A stretch of 64,000 nt of DNA from the NCBI GenBank assembly GCA_964019135.1, contig OZ025248.1, forward strand, positions 34,465,670 to 34,529,669. Direction: 5' to 3'. Positions 35,615 through 46,485 of this stretch are shown piece after piece. The position numbers and the translations under genes are program-made. Below the pieces are notes generated by a model that was given only the letters and a program-made list of their open reading frames with translations, was not told the DNA's origin and searched no databases. The DNA is from Arenicola marina (taxonomy: Eukaryota; Annelida; Polychaeta; Arenicolidae). Within the stretch, counting starts at the first letter, position 1; the number at the start of each line of letters is the position of its first letter.

Positions 35615-35785
35615 AGACCTCCATAAAATTGAAAGCGAAAAAAAAGAAACATTTCGCGCAATACGATATACACAAATGCGACAACAATGAGACAAGACCT
35701 TATTCATCCCCACAATAACTACAGAGGCGGCATATGGCACAACGCTTGGGTTTAGCTGGTTATCGCAGGACCGACAATGGACCAG

Positions 35786-35958
35786 CTACCCGTTGTCATA
35801 GTAGCGATGGTAGTTGTCACCTAGGCGACCGGTGTAGTGTAGAGCCAGGAGGACTGCGATGAGGAGGACGGTGGTCAGCACCCCAACCAGACTCAACCAG
35901 GCGGAGACGTCCCTCAGTCGGCGGGCCTCGCTGGCCTTGGCAGACCCCCGGGCCAGCC
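35786..35958 (-). CDS. Unpaired dispanin second exon (alternative 3' exon or gene relic)
   Basis: After an acceptor (C17 tract, then GACGCAG/GG) the frame reads LARGSAKASEARRLRDVS, AWLSLVGVLTTVLL and onward to YYDNG and TAG, 56 codons. It aligns with the second exon at 38168-38319 (LAKGSYSSQDAHRLRRTSIW) and has the same phase, a polar juxtamembrane loop followed by one transmembrane helix (about residues 19-42). No matching first exon is visible between 35958 and 38168. Joined to the first exon at 39478-39745 it stays in frame and would give a 146-residue protein, with TGG (Trp) at the junction where the other two genes have TGT (Cys). So it is either a mutually exclusive last exon of the upstream gene or what remains of a third tandem gene. 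An AATAAA lies downstream at 35609. Confidence 0.7.
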
Positions 35959-36017
35959 CTGCGTCGTCCACAGGGGGGGGGGGGGGGGTAGAATATACTA
36001 TAAATAACTCGAATTCT

Positions 36018-36090
36018 CGAGTACGCTGTCGTAAACGAGTACGCTGTCGTAAACGCGCACGCTGTCGTAAACGAGTACGCTGTCGTAAAC
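36018..36090 (+). repeat. 18-bp tandem repeat, 4 units
   Basis: Four copies of GAGTACGCTGTCGTAAAC (third copy GCGCACGC...), directly upstream of the unpaired dispanin exon on the minus strand. Because 18 is a multiple of three, a minus-strand frame runs through it (CLRQRTR units) and into the exon, but the acceptor argues that this is intronic. Confidence 0.93.
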
Positions 36091-36150
36091 AGGATTTGGT
36101 AGACCGGTCAATGAAATCGAACACTGTTTGGGGAACCGTTCGCCCTGGTG

Positions 36151-36291
36151 GATCGTTTCACTGAGAGCTCGTCACTGATAGCTCTTAATTTTACAATATC
36201 TTTTAAATCTAGTCTTCTTGGTTATGCCGCTGACGTGTGTTTATTGTCAGGGCTCGTATACCATGTGAGACACGCTCTCAGTGAAACGATC
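36151..36291. mobile_element. 141-bp element with perfect 18-bp terminal inverted repeats (MITE-like or foldback)
   Basis: GATCGTTTCACTGAGAGC at 36151-36168 is the exact reverse complement of GCTCTCAGTGAAACGATC at 36274-36291. The 105-base interior has no long open frame. The match stops abruptly outside both ends, and no clear target duplication is visible. It could be a miniature inverted-repeat transposon or a long-loop hairpin. It sits about 190 bases upstream of the unpaired dispanin exon. Confidence 0.6.
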
Positions 36292-36299
36292 ATAACGAT

Positions 36300-37740
36300 G
36301 GCTGAACCAGTTTCTGATACAAAATCTGTACAAACATCACTCTGCTTCATTTTACACCTCATGTAAAAGTTATAATAAAAGTCATTTTTCCCCGTCATAT
36401 GTGACACATTATAGAGGATAGCAGAATGCAAGAGCAGCTATCTTAGATAAAAGACGTTATCACTATGTACATCAAAATGTTAAAAATATTGATGACCAAT
36501 TATATTTGAATTGCTAAAAAAATGCACCCACCGTATGAGAGCAAAATAGAACTATAATTAACTGCAAAACTATAATAACTAACAACAACACCTAAGAAAC
36601 GGAAATAAAATAGTGCACCAATTTTGTATCACATCTTAGGCATATTCTTAATAACTGACATCATACACAGATACGATTTAAACATATAGGATTTTGTGTC
36701 CGGTTTTATAGGCCAAATAAAAAGGTTGGCATTTTCTTTACATCGTTTTTGTTTTCTTAAGACTCAAACATCAGTAAACAGCACATTGTGCTTCAATACA
36801 TGTCGCACTTTTGGAGGCGTGGAAACCAGTAGATGATGGTAGACATGACGAAGAAACAATTCACACGGTTTCCCAATTACAGGATATTGCGAAATACAAG
36901 CTAAAGGTCCCTGACATACCACACACCACAAGGAAGCTAAAGCCGGCTAAAGTGGTATATGAGTTGCCCTCAAAGTTTTAGGCGTCTCTTGTTGTCGGTT
37001 GGAGGATAAATATGGTTTGTAAAACCCGAAACAATCTTTTTCTTCGTAACGAAAATATTGACTTAACTCATTAGATAGACCATATGCGTGCAGGGTACAT
37101 AATTAACACTTAACTTTAAAACACCACTGTGAAGATGCCTTACTTGCAAGGATAACATAAAGACCACACAGAACGGAAAACAAAGAAAGCTTGTTATTTC
37201 CAGAGGAACATCCTTAAAGTTCCATATCGAGCTCTTTCCCGCCAAGTCTACAGAACTCCAAATACAAATACGAATCAGTCCTTAAATCATCCAAGATTTC
37301 TTTTGTCTATATTCCACGCATGGCAGACTGACAAATGGAGTCTCTCAGCCTTGCCCGTAATATCAATATACCACAGGTTTTCAACTTAGTGATAAACGTC
37401 ATCAGTTTGTGTGCTTCGAGATGCTTTGCTATAATTAGCAGTGCCGCGACAGAGTTCTGTGTTGTCCCGGGATAGATAGGTTTGCCACATCACAGCCGAA
37501 ACGGAGATGTTTATTAGGTTTCTGAATTTATAGAATGAAACAATCGAGTTTTCTGCAAATTATGATATAGATGTGGCTTGGGCTTGGTTTTGGCGGGGAA
37601 AAGCTCGATATGCAACTAATTAACGTCTGACAAAAGTGAAATAATTATATAGCAGCTGTTTTCGTTTTAATACATATTACTCCAACGGTACGCCACTCGA
37701 CAAGCCGACAATCTACTACTGCAGGTGGGTTCGTTCTCCG
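36300..37740. other. Unassigned region
   Basis: AT-rich unique sequence with no recognised gene, and no dispanin first exon on the minus strand despite a direct search for the HHVTL/PYPSM block. Confidence 0.5.
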
Positions 37741-37756
37741 TACACATGACCTCCAC

Positions 37757-37800
37757 TCCCATCCCCACCCCCACCCCCACCCCCACCCCCACCCCCATCC
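37757..37800 (+). repeat. (CCCCCA)n hexamer microsatellite
   Basis: About six to seven units of CCCCCA/CCCATC-type hexamers. It translates as poly-Gly on the minus strand, which is not a gene. Confidence 0.9.
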
Positions 37801-38167
37801 TCACCCCATCCCCTGCCAACTTCAGAAACGAGACCAGTTAAACTGGTCAAGTTGGAACTTAGAGACTTGTTGAACCTTGATGTTAAGCATAACATGCCAT
37901 GACCACTTCCGGACAAAGAGGTACATGTATCAGATACATCGTACGACTGTTATATTATTCATCTTCATCGCGATATAATTCATCTGTCTATGGTCGATTT
38001 CACCCACTGTGGATTCCATGAAGCCACTTCCGAAATCTATAGTGCCCCTCTCCTGGTTTCCTCGCTGAAGGTTTATATCAACTGGACGCCTGTGACAGTT
38101 TCTCGGCGCCGAGATTAGACTAGCTATAATAAATACTGCGGCGTGAGAGCGCCGACAACAGCGACAT

Positions 38168-39745
38168 TCAGTCGGCAGCGAAGAGTCCTATGGTGAAGTG
38201 CAGGATGACCAGAACGAGGCAGATTATGAGGGAGATGATCATGCCGACCACACTGAGCCAGATGGACGTCCGGCGCAAGCGATGGGCGTCCTGCGACGAG
38301 TAGGAGCCCTTCGCTAAACCTGAAATGTCAAGGTCAAGGTCAAGGATATGGTCAAGGATATGGTCAGGTAGTCATGGCGATGGTTATGTCCGAATGGCGG
38401 GCAAAGTCATGGTCAAAGTCATGGTTAAATTCATAAGGTCCCTGCTGAAACGGTCCGATTCGGTTCTCTCGAAGGGTTAGAGTCATGGTCATGGTCATGG
38501 TCAAGGTCATGGTCACCGTGTATGGTTACATGCTTGAGTGAACCACTTGTGGTGCTGGCCTGAGAGGAGGATTTCCCTTTCATGTAGTTGCGGTTTATCT
38601 CCTACTGGGCGGCTACAGACGACTGCTGTTCTACGTCACGGTGGTGTCATGAAGGGATCGACCCACTCTTCCACCTTCAGTACTGCGGAATGTTGCGACA
38701 AGTTGTTGGAGCTTTGCGCACATGAAGACTAAACTGGACTAAGATACCTCCCGGGACAATGACAAAGGGTTGGTTGAAATATGCACCAGCGTCAGGTGCC
38801 GTGGCTCGAACTCACGACCTGTTGATCCGCAGTTCAGCCTACTGACCTACTCAGCTAAGGGGGCTTCTCTCACATTACTCCTTATGGCAAACGTATGAAA
38901 ACGTGTCGCATAATGATGGTATGAAATCTAGGCTATTTGGACATTCAACGACATGACAACAACATCAAAAACAACAACCAATGTCCATTACCACTAAACA
39001 TGCAATGTTAAATAATGCCTTAGTTTAGATATCCTTAGATAACAGTAATACGCCACATAGAGAATGTACAATAAGAAATAATATAAATGTCGGTATAGTA
39101 CCTTAACAGCTTAGTGACTTAATATAGCGGTGGCTATGCTACTGAGTCGATGTGCATTGAGCCTTGGAAACGAATCCTGCAGCTCATTCCATGTCAAAAA
39201 ATGTGCATCTGTTTCTGAACAAGATGATCAAGTTCAGTTACGTCAATTAAACCGAAATAGTTCATTTATTTATCTTGTAACACACATAGCCTTAAGTTAT
39301 GACCCCATTAATATGGCGGGTCCAGTACCAACAGGGAGGGTCCACATCTTACATGGCGTGAAAAATATCATCCTGGCTTACAAAGGGAGCTGGAGCGTAG
39401 GGGGGGGGTCAGACCCGCAAGCGCCCCCCCCCCCCCGCTCTTTGGATCCTGTCCTGAATAGCTCAAGGGATACTCACAGCCGACGAAGAAGGCGGCTGCC
39501 CCGAAGATGGGACTGATGCACCAGAACACCCAGCAGGACAGCAGTAGGGGGCACCACATGCTAGGGTAGGGCTCCTGGGGGGCCTCCCCCTCATAGAGGG
39601 TCACGTGGTGCACGCTAGCCACGCCCCCTGGCGGCTCCTTGGTGATGGCTTGGTAGCCCCCTGGCGGCGGGCCGCTCCCGTCGTCATAGTCGGGAGGGGG
39701 TTCCTTGGAGGTGTAGGCGGCGTCCGCTAGGGGTTGCTTCTCCAT
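38168..39745 (-). CDS. CD225/dispanin family membrane protein (IFITM/PRRT-like), two exons
   Basis: Coding exons are 39745-39478 and 38319-38168, minus strand, 420 bp, 139 residues. Donor T/GTGAGT and acceptor TTTCAG/GTTTAG join in phase 1 and rebuild a Cys codon (residue 90), exactly as in the gene at 30377-31866. The N-terminal tail is acidic and Pro/Gly-rich with a PPDY motif (17-20). HHVTL (46-50) and PYPSM (59-63) lead into a Cys-rich hydrophobic segment (63-90, FWCISP at 74-79). A polar loop (LAKGSYSSQDAHRLRR) and a transmembrane helix (about 108-137) follow, ending FAAD. The start context AACCATGGAG is shared with the other gene. This domain order is that of dispanins; its membrane-proximal cysteines are candidates for palmitoylation. 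The 1158-bp intron contains GGTCA repeats and a SINE. A second possible 3' exon lies further downstream at 35786-35958. Confidence 0.87.
38328..38516 (+). repeat. GGTCAA/GGTCAT-rich repeat in dispanin intron
   Basis: Two clusters of GGTCA-based hexamers: GTCAAGGTCAAGGTCAAGG at about 38328-38347, and GGTCATGGTCATGGTCATGG at 38485-38504. TCAAGGTCA is also the extended half-site of ERR/SF-1/NR5A-type nuclear receptors, so the repeat could act as a binding cluster, but simple repeat expansion is the default reading. Confidence 0.8.
38745..38880 (-). mobile_element. SINE family B copy in dispanin intron
   Basis: Minus strand: TTAGCTGAGTAGGTCAGTAG as A-box region, GTGAGTTCGAGCCACGG as a decayed B box, then the family body piece TGGTGCATATTTCAACCA. 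Same strand as the host gene and as the other two copies of the family. Confidence 0.6.
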
Positions 39746-39949
39746 GGTTACAGACCCGGAGTCAGGGGACTCAAAGGTGCTGGTGTATATAAAGTGACAG
39801 TAAATCGAATATTTAAAGAAATAAAAGATACAAAAGAAATAGAAGAACAACGAATCAAAAAATAAGAATGGTGAAACTGTGGGACCAATTGAAATGTGCG
39901 ATACAGAAGAAATAATTCGCAAATTGTTTAACCAAATAATCCATTTAAT

Positions 39950-41620
39950 AGTTAATACCCCGAGTATTTAACATTAACATTACGGTTCGTTAAACTATAT
40001 TGGTAGATTCATCCAGTAATTGCATCACCGTTCATGTCCATCGAGTGGCAATAGACATGTTGCCATTCTTGTCCAGTAAAACGCTATAATTGGCAGCTAA
40101 TGCCTTAGACATGCACTACACCTTATTAGCATAAATCATGTTCGTCCAAAGTTATAATGGCCAATTTCGTCGACTAATTATACAGAAGTATTGAACATTA
40201 CCGATCATAACCAACGGGTCGGCTTGGTCAACAAGTTCGTCAACAAAAGTGATCAAATACGACTGAAGCCAACGAAGATAACTCCCATACCCATGTGAAG
40301 TAAAACTTATAAGTCTTAGATCAGGATATTGTTGAAGTTTTCATGTTTAATCGCATATCATCTCATGTAATCCTTGGTCAATACACAGTGCGAGAATTAT
40401 CTTCTTCCATACATTAAACCGTGACACACTTGAACAGAAGGTCATGTCGAGCACAGAGCTACAGGCAGCAATGGTCACGTGCCTGTGGATGAAGCCTCTC
40501 GCGTATGGTAATCATTTACGGCAAGATGCATACATTAAATAACGCGAAAGAGATAAACGACAATATGGCAACTTACAAACGCAAACACTTACCAACTGAT
40601 TGAATCTTATGGAGATACCAAACTGTTCTGGTCGTCGGGGACGCCAATACAAAACGTCTCTTGTTGTCAGCCAATATTTGCGGTTGGTTCCGCTTCGCGA
40701 TCGAGAGGGATTGAGAAATCAATTACAAACCGCTCGTCTCCCCGGAGAATGGCTTCAGTGACGGGTGGGTCGGTGTGGGCCTGATGAACCGAGATCAGGC
40801 GGCCGCCATTGTAACAGCGTCGCATTGATCCCAGCTCAGACTGCTGACAGTAATTGTCATGGTATTAAATACTATATATGTATATATATATATATGCGAC
40901 GTCAAACCGCAGCAGGTTGCGGTGAGGGGCTGTTGCCATGCCTACTCATGGGTGTTTTGTGGGTGACTGGTGGAGAGCCTCTCCCCGAGAGGCTGGTGTG
41001 GATAGGGTAGGGTAGTGAGGTGTGGGATTGATGGGGGTGGGGGGGGGTGACGGGGCTTGCGAGGGAGGGAGGGAGGGCAGAGGGGACTCGGGGCTGGGGT
41101 TGTAGACAGCTGTAGCTAACGGTGAGGGTTCTTCAATGCAGGGCTTCACAGTCAAGGTGTCTGTCTGTCACACCCTGCTGGGGTTAATATTAGATTGCGA
41201 GTTGAAGTGGATTGAAGACGTGGTTCAGATATCCGCATGGCAATGGGACAGATCACCTGGGAAAATGGATTCCTCAAATCATAATTTTAACTAGATATAA
41301 AGCCGGTTAGCTGGACTTTACACGCCAAAAAAACTCGTTTTACTTACATGGCTTAACTGTGGGTTTAATGTCACAATACGTTGATCGCACGGAAATTAAC
41401 ATTTGGCCTTACACAATGACATGCCTAGATACGCCTCATTCCATACTCACTGAATCGTACAATATTTGCTCATGATGAACCGGGACAAACGGAAGGAGCA
41501 GGAATATGCTTCTAATCTTACAAGTAGAGCAGCCGGAAGTTTAGTATTCAATGGAAGAGCCGGCATTACTTCGAACCTCGTGGCATTAGTAAGCACCGCA
41601 GCCAATGGTATGCGGCATTG
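39950..41620. other. Unassigned region upstream of dispanin gene
   Basis: No recognised gene. A (TA)n stretch lies at 40870-40894 and a G-rich patch at 41030-41100. A minus-strand open frame at 40946-41155 is Pro/Ser-rich (translation of CCC-rich DNA) and carries no domain. Confidence 0.5.
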
Positions 41621-41629
41621 CGATTGGCG

Positions 41630-44285
41630 TGATTAATGTCTTACCAATTTTACCTGTAGCCAGTGTCATGAATGGTTTTTCAATAGACACTTGTAGTCAG
41701 TGTAATCAATGCCATATCTATATACACATGTGGTCAGTGTAATCAATGTCATAACAATATACACCTGTGGTCAGTGTAGTCAATGCCATATCAATATACA
41801 TCTGTAGCCAGTGTAATCAATGCCATATCAATATACATCTGTAGCCAGTGTAATCAATGTCATATCAATATACACTTGTAGCCAATGTAATCAATATCAT
41901 ATACATATGCACCTGTAGCCAGTGTAATCAATGCCAAATCAGTATACATCTGTAGCCAGTGTGATCAATGTCATATCAATATACATCTCTAGCCAGTGTG
42001 ATCAATGTCATATCAATATACATCTGTAGCCAGTGTTACATTAATCAATGTCATATCTATATACACCTGCAGCCAGTGTAATCAATGCCATGTCTATATA
42101 CACCTGCAGCCAGTGTAATCAATGCCATATCTATATACACCGGTAGCCAGTGTAATCAATGTCATATCTATATACACCTGTAGCCAATGTCATCAATGTC
42201 ATATCAATATACACTTGTAGCCAGTGTAATCAATGCCATATCTATATACACCTGTAGCCAATGTCATCAATGTCATATCAATATACACCGGTAGCCAGTG
42301 TAATCAATGCCATATCAATATACACCTGTAGCCAGTGTAATCAATGTCATATCTATATACACTTGTGGCCAGTGTAATCAATGTCATATCTATATACACC
42401 TGTAGCCAATGTCATCAATGTCATATCAATATACACCGGCAGCCAGTGTAATCAATGTCATATCAATATACACTTGTAGCCAATGTAAGCAATGTCTTTT
42501 CAATATAGACCTGTAGCCAGTGTAATCAATGTCATATCAATATACACCTGTAACCAGTGCAATCAATGTCTTTTCAATATACACTGGTAGCCAGTGCAAT
42601 CAATGCCATATCTATATACACCTGCCGCCAGTGTAATCAATGCCATGTCTGTATACACCTGGAGCCAGTGTATACACTTGTAGCTAGTGTAATCAATATC
42701 ACATCAATATACATCTGTAGAGCCAGTGTGATTAATGTCATATCAATATACATCTATAGCCAGTGTGATCAATGTCATATCAATATACATCTGTAGCCAG
42801 TGTTACAGTAATTAATGTCATATCAATATACACCTGTGGCCAGTGTAATCAATGTTTTATCAACATACACCTGTAGCCAATCTAATCAATGTCATATCAA
42901 TATACATCTGTAGCTAGTGTAATTAATGCCATATCTGTATACACCTGGAGCCAGTGTAATCAACGTCAGATCAATATACATCTGTACCCAGTATGATCAA
43001 TGTCATATCAATATACACCTGTGGCCAGTGTAATCAATATCATATAAAAATACACCTGGAGCCAGTGTAATCAATGTCATATAAATATACACCTGGAGCC
43101 AGTGTGACCAATGCCATATCAATATACATCTGTAGCCAGTGTGATCAATGTCATATCAATATACATCTGTAGCCAGTGTAATCAATGTCATATCAATATA
43201 CATCTGTAGCCAGTATTACAGTAATTAATGCCATATATGTATACACCTGGAGCCAGTGTAATCAATGTCATGTCAATATACACCTGGAGCCAGTGTAATC
43301 AATGCCATGTCTATATACACCTGGAGCCAGTGTATTCAATGCCATAACTATATACACCGGTAGCCAGTGTAATCAATGTCATATCTATATACACCTGTAG
43401 CCAATGTCATCAATGTCATATCAATATACACCGGTATCCAGTGTAATCAATGCCATATCTATATACACCTGTAGCCAATGTCATCAATGTCATATCAATA
43501 TACACCGGTAGCCAGTGTAATCAATGTCATATCAACATACACCTGTGACCAGTGTAATCAATGTCTTTTCAATATACACCGGTAGCCAGTGTAATCAATG
43601 CCATATCTATATACACCTGCAGCCAGTGTAATCAATGCCATGTATATATACACCTGGAGCCAGTGTAGCCAATGCCATTTCTATAAACACCGGTAGCCAG
43701 TGTAATCAATGTCATATCTATATACACCTGTAGCCAATGTCATCAATGTCATATCAATATACACTTGTAGCCAATGTAATCAATGCCATATCTTTATACA
43801 CCTGTAGCCAATGTCATCAATGTCATGTTAATATACACCGGTAGCCAGTGTAATCAATGTCATATCAATATACACTTGTAGCCAATGTAATCAATGTCTT
43901 TTCAATATAGACCTGTAGCCAGTGTAATCAATGTCTTTTCAATATACACCTGTAACCAGTGTAATCAATGTCTTTTCAATATACACCTGTAGCCAGTGTA
44001 ATCAGTGTCATATCAATATACATCTGTAGCCAGTGTGTTCAATGCCATAGATCAATAAACATCTGTAGCCTGTGTAATCAATGTCATATCAATATACACC
44101 TGTAGCCAGTGAGTTCAATGCCATAGATCAATAAACATATGTATCCAGCGTGTTCAATGTCATATCAATAAACATCTGTAGCCAGCGTGTTCAATGCCAT
44201 AGATCAATAAACATCTGTAGCCAGTGTGTTCAATGTCATATCAATATACATCTGTAGCCAGTGTGATCAATGTCATACCAATGTC
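41630..44285 (+). repeat. 37-bp satellite array, ~71 units
   Basis: Unit built on TGTAGCCAGTGTAATCAATG then TCATATCAATATACACC. Variants include GCCATATC, CTTTTC, TCTATATAC and GGAGCC. Some adjacent-unit pairs recur (for example CCAATGTCATCAATGTCATA next to CACCGGTAGCCAGTG), a sign of higher-order duplication. The right end (after about 44030) shows a variant with GTTCAATGCCATAGATCAA. Short stop-free stretches inside are array artefacts. Confidence 0.97.
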
Positions 44286-44340
44286 ATACTAAATTGTCCT
44301 AGAGATTTTTGTGCAAGGACATAATGAACTTCATGTAATG

Positions 44341-44780
44341 GGGGTCGCCGCGTCACCTAGTTCGGCTATTGTGGAGTGTAGTCTGCTTGGCCAGCGGTCG
44401 GTGCATGGTTCGAATCCGACATAAGTAAGTATCTATGTGTTATATAATGACCTACTCATAATATTGAAGTAGTACCCCTGAGATCTTCAATAATTGTTAT
44501 CCAATGACCATCGCTCTTCATTACCACGTGGTCTCCAGATAAGCTGGTATATAAGCCTGTGTAACTCATGTGCTGTAACAACCACGCAAGACTCAAGTGT
44601 TGTATTTCGACCTGGAATTAAATAACTCTATTCAAAATAAGTCTGCGTCTTAAATCACACGACACACGACTATGTCTATGTCTATTTGCGCAGGATAAAG
44701 ATCCCATGTTTTTCTTCGCCAAGTTTACAGGGTTTTTTCGGGAGCATGGCTCCCCCTTACCTTGATCCAATATGTATGTA
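44341..44780 (+). mobile_element. SINE family A, interrupted by an LTR-like insertion
   Basis: A tRNA-like head lies at 44341-44425 (B box GGTTCGAATCC at 44408-44418), and the family body resumes at about 44675 with GCGCAGGATAAAGATCCCAT and CTTCTTCGCC-type sequence, ending near 44770. Head and body are contiguous in the other copies (29635-29882, 63681-64000), so the 232 bases between are a later insertion. Confidence 0.75.
44438..44669 (+). mobile_element. Probable solo LTR inserted in a SINE
   Basis: A 232-bp insertion flanked by the direct repeat CTATG (44433-44437 and 44670-44674), consistent with a 5-bp target site duplication. It begins TGTTATATAATG and carries a TATA box (TATATAA, 44548-44554) and a downstream ATTAAA poly(A) signal (44617-44622), in the order expected of an LTR's U3-R-U5. 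It ends ACACACGA, not the usual CA, so the exact right border or the assignment is uncertain. No internal retrotransposon genes remain. Confidence 0.6.
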
Positions 44781-44789
44781 ATGTTACTC

Positions 44790-46480
44790 TCCGGGGTATC
44801 TTACTAACAACAACATCTACGTTGAAACATTCAAACCTGCATTGCGATCTACATACTCGATCTTCACCATATGTTACTTACAGGGGATTGTAATCAATAG
44901 GTCTTTTTTGTTTTTTTCCTCTTTGTCTTTGCCTTTTCCGTTTTATATTGATATTTCTTTCCATGGAAAAGCATAAACGGCCTACATTCATTTTTAACGG
45001 CATTCGTATATCTTAAATACGGTTTGCTTACACCATAATTGTATATATATATATGGAGCCACTTTGGGCATGTATGTATAAATGTTACGAATAAAGATGA
45101 TTTTTTAAAAACATTTATTGCACAAAAATGTTCCAAATACATACAGACATCAAATAGACATAATAAAACAGATCGAAATATTACCACCATTAGCGTCTGT
45201 TATATTGATTGAATTTAAACCTCTTTGCATATCTGCTGTAATTTTGCATAGCAACTTTTAGTGGTGTCAATTGATATATTTATATAGGCATAAATAGTTC
45301 TAAAATTGTTGCTGCCTCGCCCACTCAAAATTAATTCATCGGCGGATCCACCTTGGTCCTTGGTCTTAAAATGCGACACCAAACCGTGATATTAAACCCC
45401 ATCTCTTGGTATTTTCCCATTGAAAAGTCACTCAGAAATAGTTAATAAGCGCTAAATTTCCCAAAAATGGTGTCCGAAACTTAGTTTTCGTCGAAACATA
45501 TGTTAAAATATACAGGAAATTTCCCAAAAAGTTGTGCCCAAAACTTTGTCTTGAAACTAAGATCTAGGCATTGGTTGAATTTGGGATACAAAGTTTCCAC
45601 CACATTTGTATTACAACCAATGAGTAATCGACTCACTGTCAAGTGGTAGCGAGTGGGATCATCTGACAACACCAGATTAATACGCATGCTGAACAGCACT
45701 CTGCCGGGAGAGGGAGCTTATTTCTCCCATCACCTCTGCCCCATGCAACGGTTGACCTCAACGGTGCCGGAATCACGAATGGTTCCTGATGTTTGTTTTG
45801 GTTGAATTTGGTCATTTCGATGCATAATTTAAAAAATATGGATATTCGGCAATCGTACGATCACAACGGAAGAATTACGCGAAAAAAATTTTCAAAATAA
45901 GACATGGTCAAAGTTCAAACAAACTTCACCCTTTTCTGAGACTATGTTTTTTCTTTCAATGCTAATTACTTGTACGCCATCTCAGATGTAGACCCCCCCC
46001 CCCCTCCCCACCCCCCGTACAATGGATCTTGTAATATGTTTGGGACCTCCGTCTGTTTCAGTGTCTCAGACAGAGGGCCAGTAGTAAAGACAGGTCTAAA
46101 ATACAACTCAAGCACGAGTTCCGGAAACGGAAACGTTGTGTTGCAGAAACTATTAGAAGGTTGATGTGCACGGTTTTGTTGCGGACACAAAGTTTTGGGG
46201 ACAAAGGTCCGGGTTTTTCGCAACTTGTTACATGTACACTTGGCATGTAGAATATAATAGTTCTTTAAGTGCCATATTTGTCACGGTCCGAAATAGCGAA
46301 AATGGGACATGTTCAACGTATGTGTCCAAACACAACACTTGCGACGTGATTAAGATAGCGAGCTACAGGCTCTCAATTAAGACTCTCACAATTGGTCTTC
46401 CTTTCGTCGGTGGCCACCACAGTGCGGTCGCTATGCCACACTATCTTGCCATGCTACTTCTTGGAGGAAGTCCTTTGACT
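44790..46480. other. Unassigned region
   Basis: No recognised gene. A diverged direct repeat starts AATTTCCCAAAAA at about 45457 and again at about 45520. A minus-strand frame at 45481-45672 starting MRINLVLSDDPTRYHL is protein-like in composition but unrecognised. Confidence 0.45.
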
Positions 46481-46485
46481 GTCTA

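Noticed and set aside
40946..41155. Pro-rich minus-strand frame as a third dispanin first exon
   Set aside because: It lacks the HHVTL/PYPSM block and the Cys-rich hydrophobic segment; it is a translation of CCC-rich DNA.
44341..44425. Functional tRNA gene
   Set aside because: A and B boxes are present, but the stems do not pair as a tRNA and the sequence continues into a SINE body.
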